Positions 26,322 through 34,233 of a stretch of 64,000 nucleotides of DNA are shown here, in pieces. Positions within the stretch are counted from its first letter, which is position 1. Each line of letters starts with the position of its first letter. The notes below the pieces were generated by a model. That model did no database searches. It was not told the origin of the DNA and saw only the letters and a program-made list of their open reading frames with translations. The stretch lies in the NCBI GenBank assembly GCA_910583615.1, contig CAJTXP010000002.1, positions 87,811 to 151,810 on the forward strand, written 5' to 3'. Source of the stretch: an uncultured Lachnospiraceae bacterium. Lineage in GTDB: Bacteria > Bacillota > Clostridia > Lachnospirales > Lachnospiraceae. A program made the translations under genes and the position numbers.

Positions 26322-26373
26322 TTACTTTTCACGCCCCCACCAGGCTGAACACTGGCCGACGTGTGAAAAGTAA
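26322..26373. repeat. Inverted repeat in the AIM24/DUF3786 gap
   Basis: The perfect 11-bp arms TTACTTTTCAC (26322-26332) and GTGAAAAGTAA (26363-26373) enclose 30 bases with an inner CCAG/CTGG pair. It lies between divergent genes, so a terminator role is unlikely. It may be an operator or an extragenic palindrome. Confidence 0.7.
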
Positions 26374-26478
26374 CACCGTAAGTCTTCTGCAGTGCAGATG
26401 TGAAAAGCAGTCTCTTGATTTATATCGGTTTTCTCTGTAGAATAAGAATCAAAAAATATGAAAAACGGAGGCACGGAA

Positions 26479-27129
26479 ATGAAACCGAAAAATTCCCCTG
26501 ACAACTACGAAAAATGGTGCATGGAATGGCAGGAACGTTTTATGACTTTGAACCAGGACAGCCTTCTGCATAAAATACCCGGTCTGAGCGCTGGCGGGAA
26601 CTTTCTCACCCTTTCTTACTACCACAGGCTATATGGGATCCGCAGAGATACTGGGGAGATTCTCTGTCTGGAAGAACCCCGCCCGCTTTCTCTATTCACC
26701 CGCCTGAATATTTATACGCTGCTCTGGTACTGCACGGATCATGCCGCTTTTACAGGTGAATGGATGCCTTTTCGCAGTCTGAAGGATGCCTCTCCTTTTG
26801 GCCCCGCATTTCAGAAAACGGTGACGGATGTCTTTGCCGGAACTTTCTCCGGACATATGCCAAAGCTTGAGCAGGCATGCCTTGCCCTGGGAGGAAAAAA
26901 GCTCCCCCATTCAGACGCCGGATACCAGATTGACGCCTTTTCCTGCATCCCTGTACAGTTCCTGTTCTGGGACGCAGATGAGGAATTTCCCGCACAGGCC
27001 AACATCCTGTTCGACCGCGGAGCTACCGGCTTTATTCATGTAGAAAGCCTGGTATCCATTGCTTCCGAAGGTCTTACTCTGCTGGCAGAAGCATCCGGAT
27101 TAGCCCTGAAAGGAAATACATTTACCTGA
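26479..27129 (+). CDS. DUF3786-like protein of unknown function
   Basis: A 216-residue soluble protein starting MKPKNSPDNYEKWCMEWQER. It resembles DUF3786 proteins in LYYHRLYGI-like and PVQFLFWDADEEFPAQANIL stretches. It has no signal peptide or membrane helix. The start at 26479 has CGGAGG eight bases upstream; an earlier ATG at 26458 has no ribosome site. No catalytic motif is clear. Confidence in the family call is moderate. Confidence 0.65.
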   Translation: MKPKNSPDNYEKWCMEWQERFMTLNQDSLLHKIPGLSAGGNFLTLSYYHRLYGIRRDTGEILCLEEPRPLSLFTRLNIYTLLWYCTDHAAFTGEWMPFRSLKDASPFGPAFQKTVTDVFAGTFSGHMPKLEQACLALGGKKLPHSDAGYQIDAFSCIPVQFLFWDADEEFPAQANILFDRGATGFIHVESLVSIASEGLTLLAEASGLALKGNTFT

Positions 27130-27193
27130 TTCTGTACATACTAATGCCTGTCAATGTACTTTCCGTCTGCGCAATTATAAAGACTTTGTGCAT

Positions 27194-27208
27194 TGATAAC
27201 TATTATCA
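27194..27208 (+). promoter_or_regulatory. Fur-box-like palindrome
   Basis: TGATAAC T ATTATCA is a 7-1-7 palindrome with one mismatch, matching the Fur consensus form (TGATAAT-N-ATTATCA). It ends 16 bases before the ATG of the 65-residue gene. A TATAAA at 27176-27181 may be the -10 of the promoter it would cover, but the -35 is weak. Confidence 0.5.
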
Positions 27209-27224
27209 GTACAGGAGGTAACGC

Positions 27225-27422
27225 ATGCAGCATATTCAGTCAACCGTCACAGATCTTCCATCCAACTGCAGATCCGCTGCCGACCATATGGCGCAGGTAC
27301 TTGCAGAAGAGGATCAATATGCAGACTTAAATGAACACTGCCGTCAGAAAGTCCGGGAACTGGAAGATACGCTTTCCAGGGAACTGAAAGAACGCGTGGC
27401 ACTGGTAGCTTACCGGATCTGA
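27225..27422 (+). CDS. Small protein of unknown function behind a Fur-box-like site
   Basis: A 65-residue, mainly helical charged protein (MQHIQSTVTDLPSNCRSAAD at its start, ending KERVALVAYRI). ACAGGAGGTAACGC gives an excellent ribosome site. No family was recognised. A Fur-like palindrome lies immediately upstream and a hairpin after the stop, so it may be a single-gene iron-linked unit. Confidence 0.6.
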   Translation: MQHIQSTVTDLPSNCRSAADHMAQVLAEEDQYADLNEHCRQKVRELEDTLSRELKERVALVAYRI

Positions 27423-27438
27423 CCCTGCACGAACGCAC

Positions 27439-27490
27439 ACAGGAGCCGCTTCAAAACAAGGGGGATCCTTCCTTCTGCAGCGGCTCCTGT
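27439..27490. terminator. Hairpin between convergent genes
   Basis: Perfect 12-bp arms, ACAGGAGCCGCT (27439-27450) and AGCGGCTCCTGT (27479-27490), enclose 28 bases. It sits between the 65-residue gene and the end of thiC, so it could end both transcripts. No clear T-run follows. Confidence 0.55.
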
Positions 27491-27505
27491 ATCCTGCGGA
27501 AACTG

Positions 27506-28816
27506 TCAAAGTATGTCAATATACTCTCCTGCCAGCGCCTTATTCATACTCCGCACCGCACAGAATTTGCCGCACATACTGCAGGTGTCGCTGTGATCTT
27601 CTTCCGGCTTCCGTTCATCGCGAATCGCTTTTGCCGTGTCCGGGTCCAGCGCACAGGCAAACTGTCCGTCCCAGTCCAGGACGCGGCGCGCATCTGCCAT
27701 CCGGTCATCGATCTCCCTCGCTCCTTTAATGCCTTTGGCAATATCAGCTGCATGAGCTGCGATCTTCGAAGCAATGATTCCCTGTTTTACATCCTCCACA
27801 TTCGGCAGCGCCAGATGCTCTGCAGGCGTTACATAACAGAGAAACGCCGCGCCGTTCATGGCCGCGACCGCTCCTCCAATCGCCCCTGTAATATGATCAT
27901 AACCCGGCGCTATATCCGTCACCAGCGGCCCCAGCACATAGAAAGGCGCTCCCATGCAGATACTCTTCTGTATCTCCATATTTGCCGCCACCTGATCAAG
28001 CGGAACGTGTCCGGGACCTTCTACCATAACCTGTACCCTGTGATTCCATGCCCTTTTTGTCAGTTCTCCCAGACGAACCAGTTCCTCAATCTGGCATACG
28101 TCCGTGGCATCCGCCAGACATCCGGGACGGCAGGCATCTCCCAGAGAGATCGTTACATCATATTCCTCACAGATATCCAGTATCTCATCAAAGTACTCGT
28201 AGAACGGATTTTCCTCTCCCGTCATGCTCATCCAGGCAAACACCAGGCTCCCGCCCCGGCTGACGATGTTCATCTTCCTTTTGTGCTTCCGGATCTGTTC
28301 GATGGTTTTTCTCGTGATTCCGCAGTGAAGCGTCACAAAATCCACTCCATCCTCTGCATGAAGCCTGACTACGTCTACAAAATCTTTTGCTGTCAGCGTT
28401 GCCAGGTCTCTCTGGTAATGGATCACGCTGTCATAAACGGGAACCGTTCCGATCATGACCGGACACTCCCTGGTCAGTTTCTGCCGGAAAGGCTGTGTGT
28501 TGCCATGGCTGGACAGATCCATGATTGCCTCTGCCCCAAGCTTTACGGCATTCATAACCTTTTCCATCTCAATATCATAGTCCTTGCAGTCTCTGGATAC
28601 GCCAAGATTTACATTGACCTTGGTCCGAAGCATGCTTCCTACTCCCTCAGGATCCAGACAGGTATGACGTCTGTTGGCACAGATCACCGCCTTTCCCTCC
28701 GACATCAGTTTCATGAGTTCTTCCACCGGCATTTTCTCTTTTTTTGCTACGATCTCCATCTGCGGAGTTACGATCCCTTTTTGTGCTGCATCCATCTGTG
28801 TTGTATAACTGTTCAT
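27506..28816 (-). CDS. thiC: Phosphomethylpyrimidine synthase ThiC
   Basis: A 436-residue radical-SAM enzyme converting aminoimidazole ribotide to HMP-P in thiamine synthesis. The C-terminal cluster motif CSMCGKFCAV is present. Other landmarks are VSRGGSLVFAWM, VEGPGHVPLDQVAANM and LGPLVTDIAPGYDHITGAIG. The start at 28816 (MNSYTTQMDAAQ) has AGGAGAGG upstream and overlaps the thiD stop by four bases; the frame upstream overlaps thiD and is not real. It is controlled by the TPP riboswitch ahead of thiD. Confidence 0.97.
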   Translation of the reverse strand: MNSYTTQMDAAQKGIVTPQMEIVAKKEKMPVEELMKLMSEGKAVICANRRHTCLDPEGVGSMLRTKVNVNLGVSRDCKDYDIEMEKVMNAVKLGAEAIMDLSSHGNTQPFRQKLTRECPVMIGTVPVYDSVIHYQRDLATLTAKDFVDVVRLHAEDGVDFVTLHCGITRKTIEQIRKHKRKMNIVSRGGSLVFAWMSMTGEENPFYEYFDEILDICEEYDVTISLGDACRPGCLADATDVCQIEELVRLGELTKRAWNHRVQVMVEGPGHVPLDQVAANMEIQKSICMGAPFYVLGPLVTDIAPGYDHITGAIGGAVAAMNGAAFLCYVTPAEHLALPNVEDVKQGIIASKIAAHAADIAKGIKGAREIDDRMADARRVLDWDGQFACALDPDTAKAIRDERKPEEDHSDTCSMCGKFCAVRSMNKALAGEYIDIL

Positions 28817-29625
28817 TTTCCTCTCCTTTTTCTCTGTTTTTCTGCTGTAAATATATACGCATGATTCATGGGGCCGACGCCTTTTCCCAGATCCAGCTGC
28901 GCAGATAACACATAGGACAGATAATCCTTTGCCCGGATCACCGCCTCCTTCAGTCCATGTCCTTTTGCCAGATTCGCTGCAATGGCGCTGGACAATGTGC
29001 ATCCGGTACCATGGGTATTGGGATTTTTGATCCGTTCCCCCTCGATCCAGTCCGCCTTTCCATCCTCGAACAGAAGATCATTGGCATCACGAACGCGATG
29101 CCCGCCCTTTAAGAGCACTGCTGTATGCCATCGTTCATACAGTGCTTTGGCCGCCTGTTCCATATCTTCTTCCCCGCAGATCTTCCTGACGGCCAGAATC
29201 TCTGCTTCCGGTATGTTGGGGGTAATAACCTCTGCCAGAGAAAACAGCTCTTCCTGCATGATGCGTATGGCCGTCTCCCGCATCAGCCGAGAACCGCTCG
29301 TGGAAACCATAACCGGATCCAGCACCACATGCTCCGCCCGATATTTCCGCAGCTTTCCTGCCACTGCCCTTATGATCTCTTCCGAAGGCAGCATGCCGAT
29401 CTTCACCGCATCCGGATATATGTCCGTAAATATACAGTCCAGCTGGCATTCCAGAAATTCCGGAGAAACTTCCATAACCCCATAAACGCCGGTAGTATTC
29501 TGAGCCGTCAGCGCAGTGACTGCGCTCATGGCATATACGCCGTTTGCAGTTACGGTCTTGAGATCTGCCTGAATTCCTGCGCCTCCGCTGCAGTCACTGC
29601 CTGCAATCGTCAATACAGTCCGCAT
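28813..29625 (-). CDS. thiD: Hydroxymethylpyrimidine (phosphate) kinase ThiD
   Basis: A 270-residue ribokinase-fold enzyme phosphorylating HMP and HMP-P for thiamine assembly. Motifs are TIAGSDCSGGAGIQADLKT at the N-terminus, VLDPVMVSTSG, and NPNTHGTGCTLSSAIAANLA near the C-terminus. The start at 29625 (MRTVLTIAGSDC) has AAAGGAGTGAGG upstream. A frame open to 29715 has no matching start. It is first in the thiD-thiC operon, ending with an ATGA overlap. ThiE, ThiG and ThiH are not here. Confidence 0.96.
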   Translation of the reverse strand: MRTVLTIAGSDCSGGAGIQADLKTVTANGVYAMSAVTALTAQNTTGVYGVMEVSPEFLECQLDCIFTDIYPDAVKIGMLPSEEIIRAVAGKLRKYRAEHVVLDPVMVSTSGSRLMRETAIRIMQEELFSLAEVITPNIPEAEILAVRKICGEEDMEQAAKALYERWHTAVLLKGGHRVRDANDLLFEDGKADWIEGERIKNPNTHGTGCTLSSAIAANLAKGHGLKEAVIRAKDYLSYVLSAQLDLGKGVGPMNHAYIFTAEKQRKRRGK

Positions 29626-29716
29626 GTATTTCCTCACTCCTTTCCCGGGATAATCTTCCCCTGCGCATAAAAAAGGGGGCGTTTTGCAACGTCCCTGAAT
29701 CCATACTCCTGTCATT

Positions 29717-29748
29717 TAAAAAGAGAGGTGCCGCAGGCACCTCTCTTC
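29717..29748 (-). terminator. Leader terminator of the TPP riboswitch
   Basis: On the minus strand, AGAGAGGTGCC and GGCACCTCTCT pair perfectly around TGC and are followed by TTTTTA. It lies just after the riboswitch aptamer and before thiD, so TPP binding probably favours this terminator. Confidence 0.85.
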
Positions 29749-29759
29749 TTTCATCCGGT

Positions 29760-29846
29760 ATCATCCCTACGTTGGCATTATCCAAATCAGGTTATGGGTC
29801 GAAGCGCCTCAGCTTCCTCTCAGCCGGCTTCCAGCCAGCTCCCCTT
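29760..29846 (-). ncRNA. TPP riboswitch (THI element)
   Basis: On the minus strand the conserved THI-box parts are visible in order: GGGG, CTGAGAGG, GACCCATAACCTGATTTGG, ATAATGCCAACGTAGGGA. It is followed by a terminator hairpin and thiD-thiC. The family senses thiamine pyrophosphate and represses the operon when it is plentiful. Confidence 0.95.
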
Positions 29847-29918
29847 TTCCATATGTCTGTATTTCAAAATCATTATAAACCAGTCCGGTATTTTTTGCAA
29901 CTTAAAATTTTTCCGCGG

Positions 29919-30776
29919 TTATTCGTTTCTTATCGTTATGTGTTCTCCATCACATATTGTCACTACAGCCCGCGCAGCCGTATCCCACACCTGTACCTTC
30001 CGTTCCTCCAAAAGCTTCAATGTCTTTTCTTCCGCCGGATTTTTTTCAGAACAGCATATCACCGCTTCTGATGGTGAAACTGCCGAAAGCAGCTCCTCCA
30101 GCGTTTTCTGGTATCGTCCATGATGCGGCATCTTGATCCAGTCATGTCCCCAGTCCACATCTGCATCCAGCATCTGCCGAATCCTCTGCTTTTCAATATC
30201 TCCGGTAAACAGAAATTTTCTGCTGCCATAGGAAATGCTGGTCACAAGCGACAGATCATTATCATATTCTTCTTCCGCATTCCGGATTTCTGCCGGATCT
30301 TCTGCCGGATATACCATAATCTGCATTCCGCCTCTGAGCAGCTCAAGCGGCGCTGTCACCCGCTGTACATCCGTATGTCCATCCAGAGATTCCAGAAAAT
30401 CCCGGTATTCCGGTCTGTTCCCTTCATAATCCGGAAGAAGAACCGACTGCACTTCCATCTGCTCCATCACATATGCCGCACCGCCCACATGGTCCTTGTC
30501 AAAATGAGTAACAAGAAACAGATCGATCTGACAAATCCCACTGTCTTTCAGTTCTTTTACAATCTCTCCTCCGTCATCCTTTTCCCCTGCATCGATCAGC
30601 ACCACCTGATCTCCTTCCCGGATCAGCAGTGCATCTGCCTTTCCCACAGAAAACGCTTTGATCTCAAGATGATTTTTTTCTGTAGTTCCCGTTATGCCGG
30701 ACATATGGATTCCTCCCAGTATGCCCAACAATGCCAGCATAAGTGCAAAAACCGCCAGCAGCTGTTTTTTATTCAT
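29919..30776 (-). CDS. Metallo-beta-lactamase-fold protein, ComEC-like, membrane-anchored
   Basis: A 285-residue protein with an N-terminal membrane segment (about residues 5-24) and an MBL domain. The metal motif is VTHFDKDHVGG near residues 89-99, LFTGDIE supplies the bridging Asp, and IKMPHHGRY supplies the last histidine. It resembles the stand-alone ComEC hydrolase domains, which cut nucleic acid or similar substrates. The substrate is not known. It begins seven bases after the cation efflux gene, so the two are likely co-transcribed. Confidence 0.85.
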   Translation of the reverse strand: MNKKQLLAVFALMLALLGILGGIHMSGITGTTEKNHLEIKAFSVGKADALLIREGDQVVLIDAGEKDDGGEIVKELKDSGICQIDLFLVTHFDKDHVGGAAYVMEQMEVQSVLLPDYEGNRPEYRDFLESLDGHTDVQRVTAPLELLRGGMQIMVYPAEDPAEIRNAEEEYDNDLSLVTSISYGSRKFLFTGDIEKQRIRQMLDADVDWGHDWIKMPHHGRYQKTLEELLSAVSPSEAVICCSEKNPAEEKTLKLLEERKVQVWDTAARAVVTICDGEHITIRNE

Positions 30777-30783
30777 GTATATT

Positions 30784-31701
30784 TTACCTCTTCTGCTGCT
30801 CTTTCTGCTCAGCTGTACGTGCAGGGTTTACGTGTACCATGCAGTGTTTGACTTCGGAGAAATTCTTTTCAATCGCATCATGTACCCGTTCTGCAATATC
30901 ATGAGTCTCATACAGCGTCTTATTGCCGTCTGCTGCAATCTCCATATCCACGTACATTTTCGCCCCAAACAGCCTTGTCATCAGACGGTCAATGCCCAGA
31001 ACTCCTTCCTCTTTAAGGACGATCTCCCGAATCTCTTTTTCCGTCTCTGCATCACAGGCTTTATCCACCATCTTATCGACTGCATCCATAAATATTTCAT
31101 ATGCCGCTTTCGCGATAAACACGCTGATCACCAGGCACGCCACGGAATCCAGAACCGGATACCCCATTCTGGAACCTGCGATACCGACAAAAGCACCAAT
31201 GGAAGAAAGCGAATCCGAACGGTGATGCCATGCATCTGCCATCAATGCCCCGGAATTAATCTTTTTGGCCGCTGCCCTGGTATACCAGTACATCCATTCT
31301 TTCACTGCAATTGATATTACAGCTGCTGCCAGCGCCATAATTCCCGGAACTGCCAGCGTCTCATAATTTCCGGACAGAACCGTACGGAGACCGCCAAGAC
31401 CGATTCCAAGACCGGTTGCCAGCAGAATCGTCGCCAGTATGATAGAAGCGACGCATTCCAGACGTTCATGTCCATACGGATGATTGGTATCCGATTTTTT
31501 GGCAGAAATCCGGACGCCGACCATCACGATCACCGTACTGAATACATCCGAAGCGGAATGCACCGCATCCGATATCATGGCTCCCGAACGCCCAAAGATC
31601 CCGGCAAGCAGCTTTCCCATGGACAGAAGCAGATTTACTGCAATGCTGACGGTTGATACATGCATGGCGATCTTCTGGTTCTGCTCATCTGTTCCTTTCA
31701 T
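30784..31701 (-). CDS. Cation diffusion facilitator (CDF) family efflux transporter
   Basis: A 305-residue CDF transporter with six expected membrane segments (VSIAVNLLLSMGKLLAGIFG, then IILATILLATGLGIGLGG and others). Metal-site residues are in AMISDAVHSASDVFST and DAWHHRSDSLSS. A cytoplasmic C-terminal domain follows, ending KHCMVHVNPA. Likely metals are Zn, Mn, Co or Fe; the sequence alone does not say which. The start at 31701 (MKGTDEQNQK) has AGGGGGTGG upstream. Confidence 0.93.
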   Translation of the reverse strand: MKGTDEQNQKIAMHVSTVSIAVNLLLSMGKLLAGIFGRSGAMISDAVHSASDVFSTVIVMVGVRISAKKSDTNHPYGHERLECVASIILATILLATGLGIGLGGLRTVLSGNYETLAVPGIMALAAAVISIAVKEWMYWYTRAAAKKINSGALMADAWHHRSDSLSSIGAFVGIAGSRMGYPVLDSVACLVISVFIAKAAYEIFMDAVDKMVDKACDAETEKEIREIVLKEEGVLGIDRLMTRLFGAKMYVDMEIAADGNKTLYETHDIAERVHDAIEKNFSEVKHCMVHVNPARTAEQKEQQKR

Positions 31702-31845
31702 AATGTCCACCCCCTGTCTGAATGTCATTTCCCATCAGTATAGCACACTTAAAATGCCAATGTACAGAAAACTTTTTCTTAATTATCCTGGTTTCCACTG
31801 GTATTTGTATATGGAATCTGATAAAATAGATGCGGTGATGTTAAT

Positions 31846-32790
31846 ATGAACGAACGTAGAAAAACCGGCAAAAATCATTCTGCCGGAAACACAAAGCAAA
31901 AAGAAGTCCGTAAAAAGGCAGCGGCCCCGTCAGGCCAGGGCGACCGGATCTCTTCCCGAAGCCGCAGACGTGCCGAGGAAGCCCGACGCAAACGGAGGAT
32001 ACAGCTTCTGATCCAGGGAGTATTTCTTGGCTTCTGCATCTGCCTGCTGTGTTTCAGTATCTATCAGCTGACTTCCATATTTCTCGGATACCGGTCCGGT
32101 GATAAAGAGTATGAAGAATTGAGACAATACGTGCTGGAAGAACCCTCTGTTCCCGGAAATCCATTGCCTGATACCCCGGCTTTTGGCGAATCAGGAGAAG
32201 AAAACGCTGAATCAGCTGACTCTTCGCCGACTCCCATGTCGAGAATCGATCTGGACGCCCTTCAGGAAATCAATTCCGAAGCAATCGGCTGGATCGAGAT
32301 ACCGGATACCATGATCAGTTATCCGATGGTGCATGCTGCGGATAATCGCTATTATCTGTCCCACACATTCCGAAAGGAAAGCAACAAGTCCGGCAGTATC
32401 TTTCTTGAAACCAGCAACAGCGCTGATTTCAGTGATCTTCATACCATCATCTATGGACACAATATGAAGAACGGTTCCATGTTTGCAGGACTTAAGGATT
32501 ACAGCTCCAAAAGTTATCTGACCGCTCATCCGTATATTTACATAGATCTGACAGACGGTTCTCACTGCTATCAGATCTTCTCCTGCCATGAAGCCGACAT
32601 CTCAGACGGCTGTTATACCATTGGATATGAGCATGATGACGTCTATGCCGCATTTCTGGAATCGCTGAAATCTGCCTCTCTCTTTGATTCAGGGGTTGAA
32701 GTCGGCATGGAAGACTCTGTTATTACACTGTCTACCTGTACCAAAAACGGAACCAGACGTTTTGTAGTGCATGCCAAAAAGATTTACTGA
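31846..32790 (+). CDS. srtB: Class B sortase
   Basis: A 314-residue sortase with a basic N-terminus (many Arg/Lys to residue 51), one membrane helix at about 51-72 and a linker. The catalytic domain has His205 in IIYGHNMKNGSMF, Cys298 in ITLSTCTKNG and Arg304/305 just after. The helical insertion before the Cys is typical of class B. It would link surface proteins to peptidoglycan. The giant surface protein at 47549 ends in SPQTG, a motif class known to be used by SrtB of C. difficile. No ribosome site stands out. Confidence 0.9.
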   Translation: MNERRKTGKNHSAGNTKQKEVRKKAAAPSGQGDRISSRSRRRAEEARRKRRIQLLIQGVFLGFCICLLCFSIYQLTSIFLGYRSGDKEYEELRQYVLEEPSVPGNPLPDTPAFGESGEENAESADSSPTPMSRIDLDALQEINSEAIGWIEIPDTMISYPMVHAADNRYYLSHTFRKESNKSGSIFLETSNSADFSDLHTIIYGHNMKNGSMFAGLKDYSSKSYLTAHPYIYIDLTDGSHCYQIFSCHEADISDGCYTIGYEHDDVYAAFLESLKSASLFDSGVEVGMEDSVITLSTCTKNGTRRFVVHAKKIY

Positions 32791-32847
32791 TGAAAAAGTT
32801 ATGGACGACGATAAGATCTGACAAATATTCTGCAAAAGGGGTTTTAT

Positions 32848-34233
32848 ATGAAAACTTACGAATTCTGCAAAAAGGCGTATCCCGACTTTTTCTACAAAGC
32901 TTATACTGTTTCAGAGACCCGGACCGAGCTCAAAGTCACTTACCACTTTGAGATACCCGGCCTGTCTGTTTTTGAGCCTTCCTGGAGCTTTCCGAAAAGC
33001 TCTTCCTTCTCTGTGGAATCAGCTGACAACCGCACTCTTCACTCTATGCTGTTCGGACTCGGAATGGTAGAACTTGTCAGTTACTGGAAGATCGCCTGTC
33101 CGCCCAGAGTTACTGTTTTTGCAGGGTCTCTGACCCGGGAGCAGATTCTCTGGTGGAAGGATCTTTATTATCTGGGGCTGGGGGAATTTTTCTACACAAA
33201 CGGTATTCACGCAGATCCGGAACATTTTATGGAGCTCATATGTGAGGGACCGGAACCAGAGGGGCGTATTGTGCCCGTTTCTGCAAAAAACGGCTGTCTG
33301 ATCCCCGTCGGAGGAGGAAAGGATTCGGCCTGTACCCTGGAAATGCTGAAAAAAAGCGGCCATCCTCTGAAGACCTACGTGATCAATCCCAGAGGCGCAA
33401 CTTTAAAAACCATAGAAGCTGCCGGATTGACCGAGGAAGACAGTATCCATGCCGGAAGGACTCTGGATCCGCGCATGCTTGCCCTGAATAAGGAGGGTTA
33501 CCTGAACGGACATACTCCGTTTTCCGCACTGGTGGCTTTTTCCTCGCTGATTGTTGCTTATCTGCATGATCTTCGATATGTCGCACTGTCCAATGAATCC
33601 AGCGCCAACGAAAGCACCGTAGCCGGAAGCACCGTCAACCACCAGTATTCCAAAAGTTTTAAATTTGAACTGGATTTCCATAATTATGAAAAAAAATTCA
33701 TTGGCAGCGGCATCCATTATTTCAGCATGCTGCGGCCTCTTTCGGAATTCCAGATTGCAGGATACTTTTCAGGTTTGACCGCCTATCATGATATTTTCCG
33801 AAGCTGCAATGCGGGCAGCAAACAGGATATCTGGTGCGGACACTGTTCCAAGTGTCTGTTTGTCTTCCTGATTTTATCTCCATTTCTAAGCCATAAAAGG
33901 CTTGTGGAAATTTTTGGAACCGATATGACGGACGACCCTGATATGAAGGCGGATTTTGAAAAACTCACCGGAATGCAGGAAGAGAAGCCTTTTGAATGTG
34001 TGGGCAGCCGAAGTGAAGTCAATGCAGCCATCTGTCTGACAATAAAACGCATGCAGAAAAACGCCGAACCGCTTCCTTTCCTGCTCTCCTGGTATATGGA
34101 TCAGCCGGTATATGCTGCTTCTTTTCCGGATCGCCATGCCTATGAGCATTATTATGACAATGCCCATCTGCTTCCTGAGGAGTTTTTACAGCTGCTGTCA
34201 AAAGAATGTTATGGAGGAAAACTGCCTTGTTGA
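32848..34233 (+). CDS. murL: MurL-like UDP-MurNAc-L-Ala-L-Glu epimerase
   Basis: A 461-residue soluble protein resembling MurL, which with ATP and Mg epimerises the terminal L-Glu of UDP-MurNAc-L-Ala-L-Glu to D-Glu. A PP-loop-like GGGKDS motif (residues 155-160, in LIPVGGGKDSACTLEML) is present, and DIWCGHCSKCLFVFL carries a Cys-rich motif. The next gene is a MurD-like ligase overlapping by a few bases, the arrangement reported for the murD2-murL pair of Xanthomonas. AAGGGG precedes the ATG. The call is from motifs and context, not alignment. Confidence 0.82.
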   Translation: MKTYEFCKKAYPDFFYKAYTVSETRTELKVTYHFEIPGLSVFEPSWSFPKSSSFSVESADNRTLHSMLFGLGMVELVSYWKIACPPRVTVFAGSLTREQILWWKDLYYLGLGEFFYTNGIHADPEHFMELICEGPEPEGRIVPVSAKNGCLIPVGGGKDSACTLEMLKKSGHPLKTYVINPRGATLKTIEAAGLTEEDSIHAGRTLDPRMLALNKEGYLNGHTPFSALVAFSSLIVAYLHDLRYVALSNESSANESTVAGSTVNHQYSKSFKFELDFHNYEKKFIGSGIHYFSMLRPLSEFQIAGYFSGLTAYHDIFRSCNAGSKQDIWCGHCSKCLFVFLILSPFLSHKRLVEIFGTDMTDDPDMKADFEKLTGMQEEKPFECVGSRSEVNAAICLTIKRMQKNAEPLPFLLSWYMDQPVYAASFPDRHAYEHYYDNAHLLPEEFLQLLSKECYGGKLPC

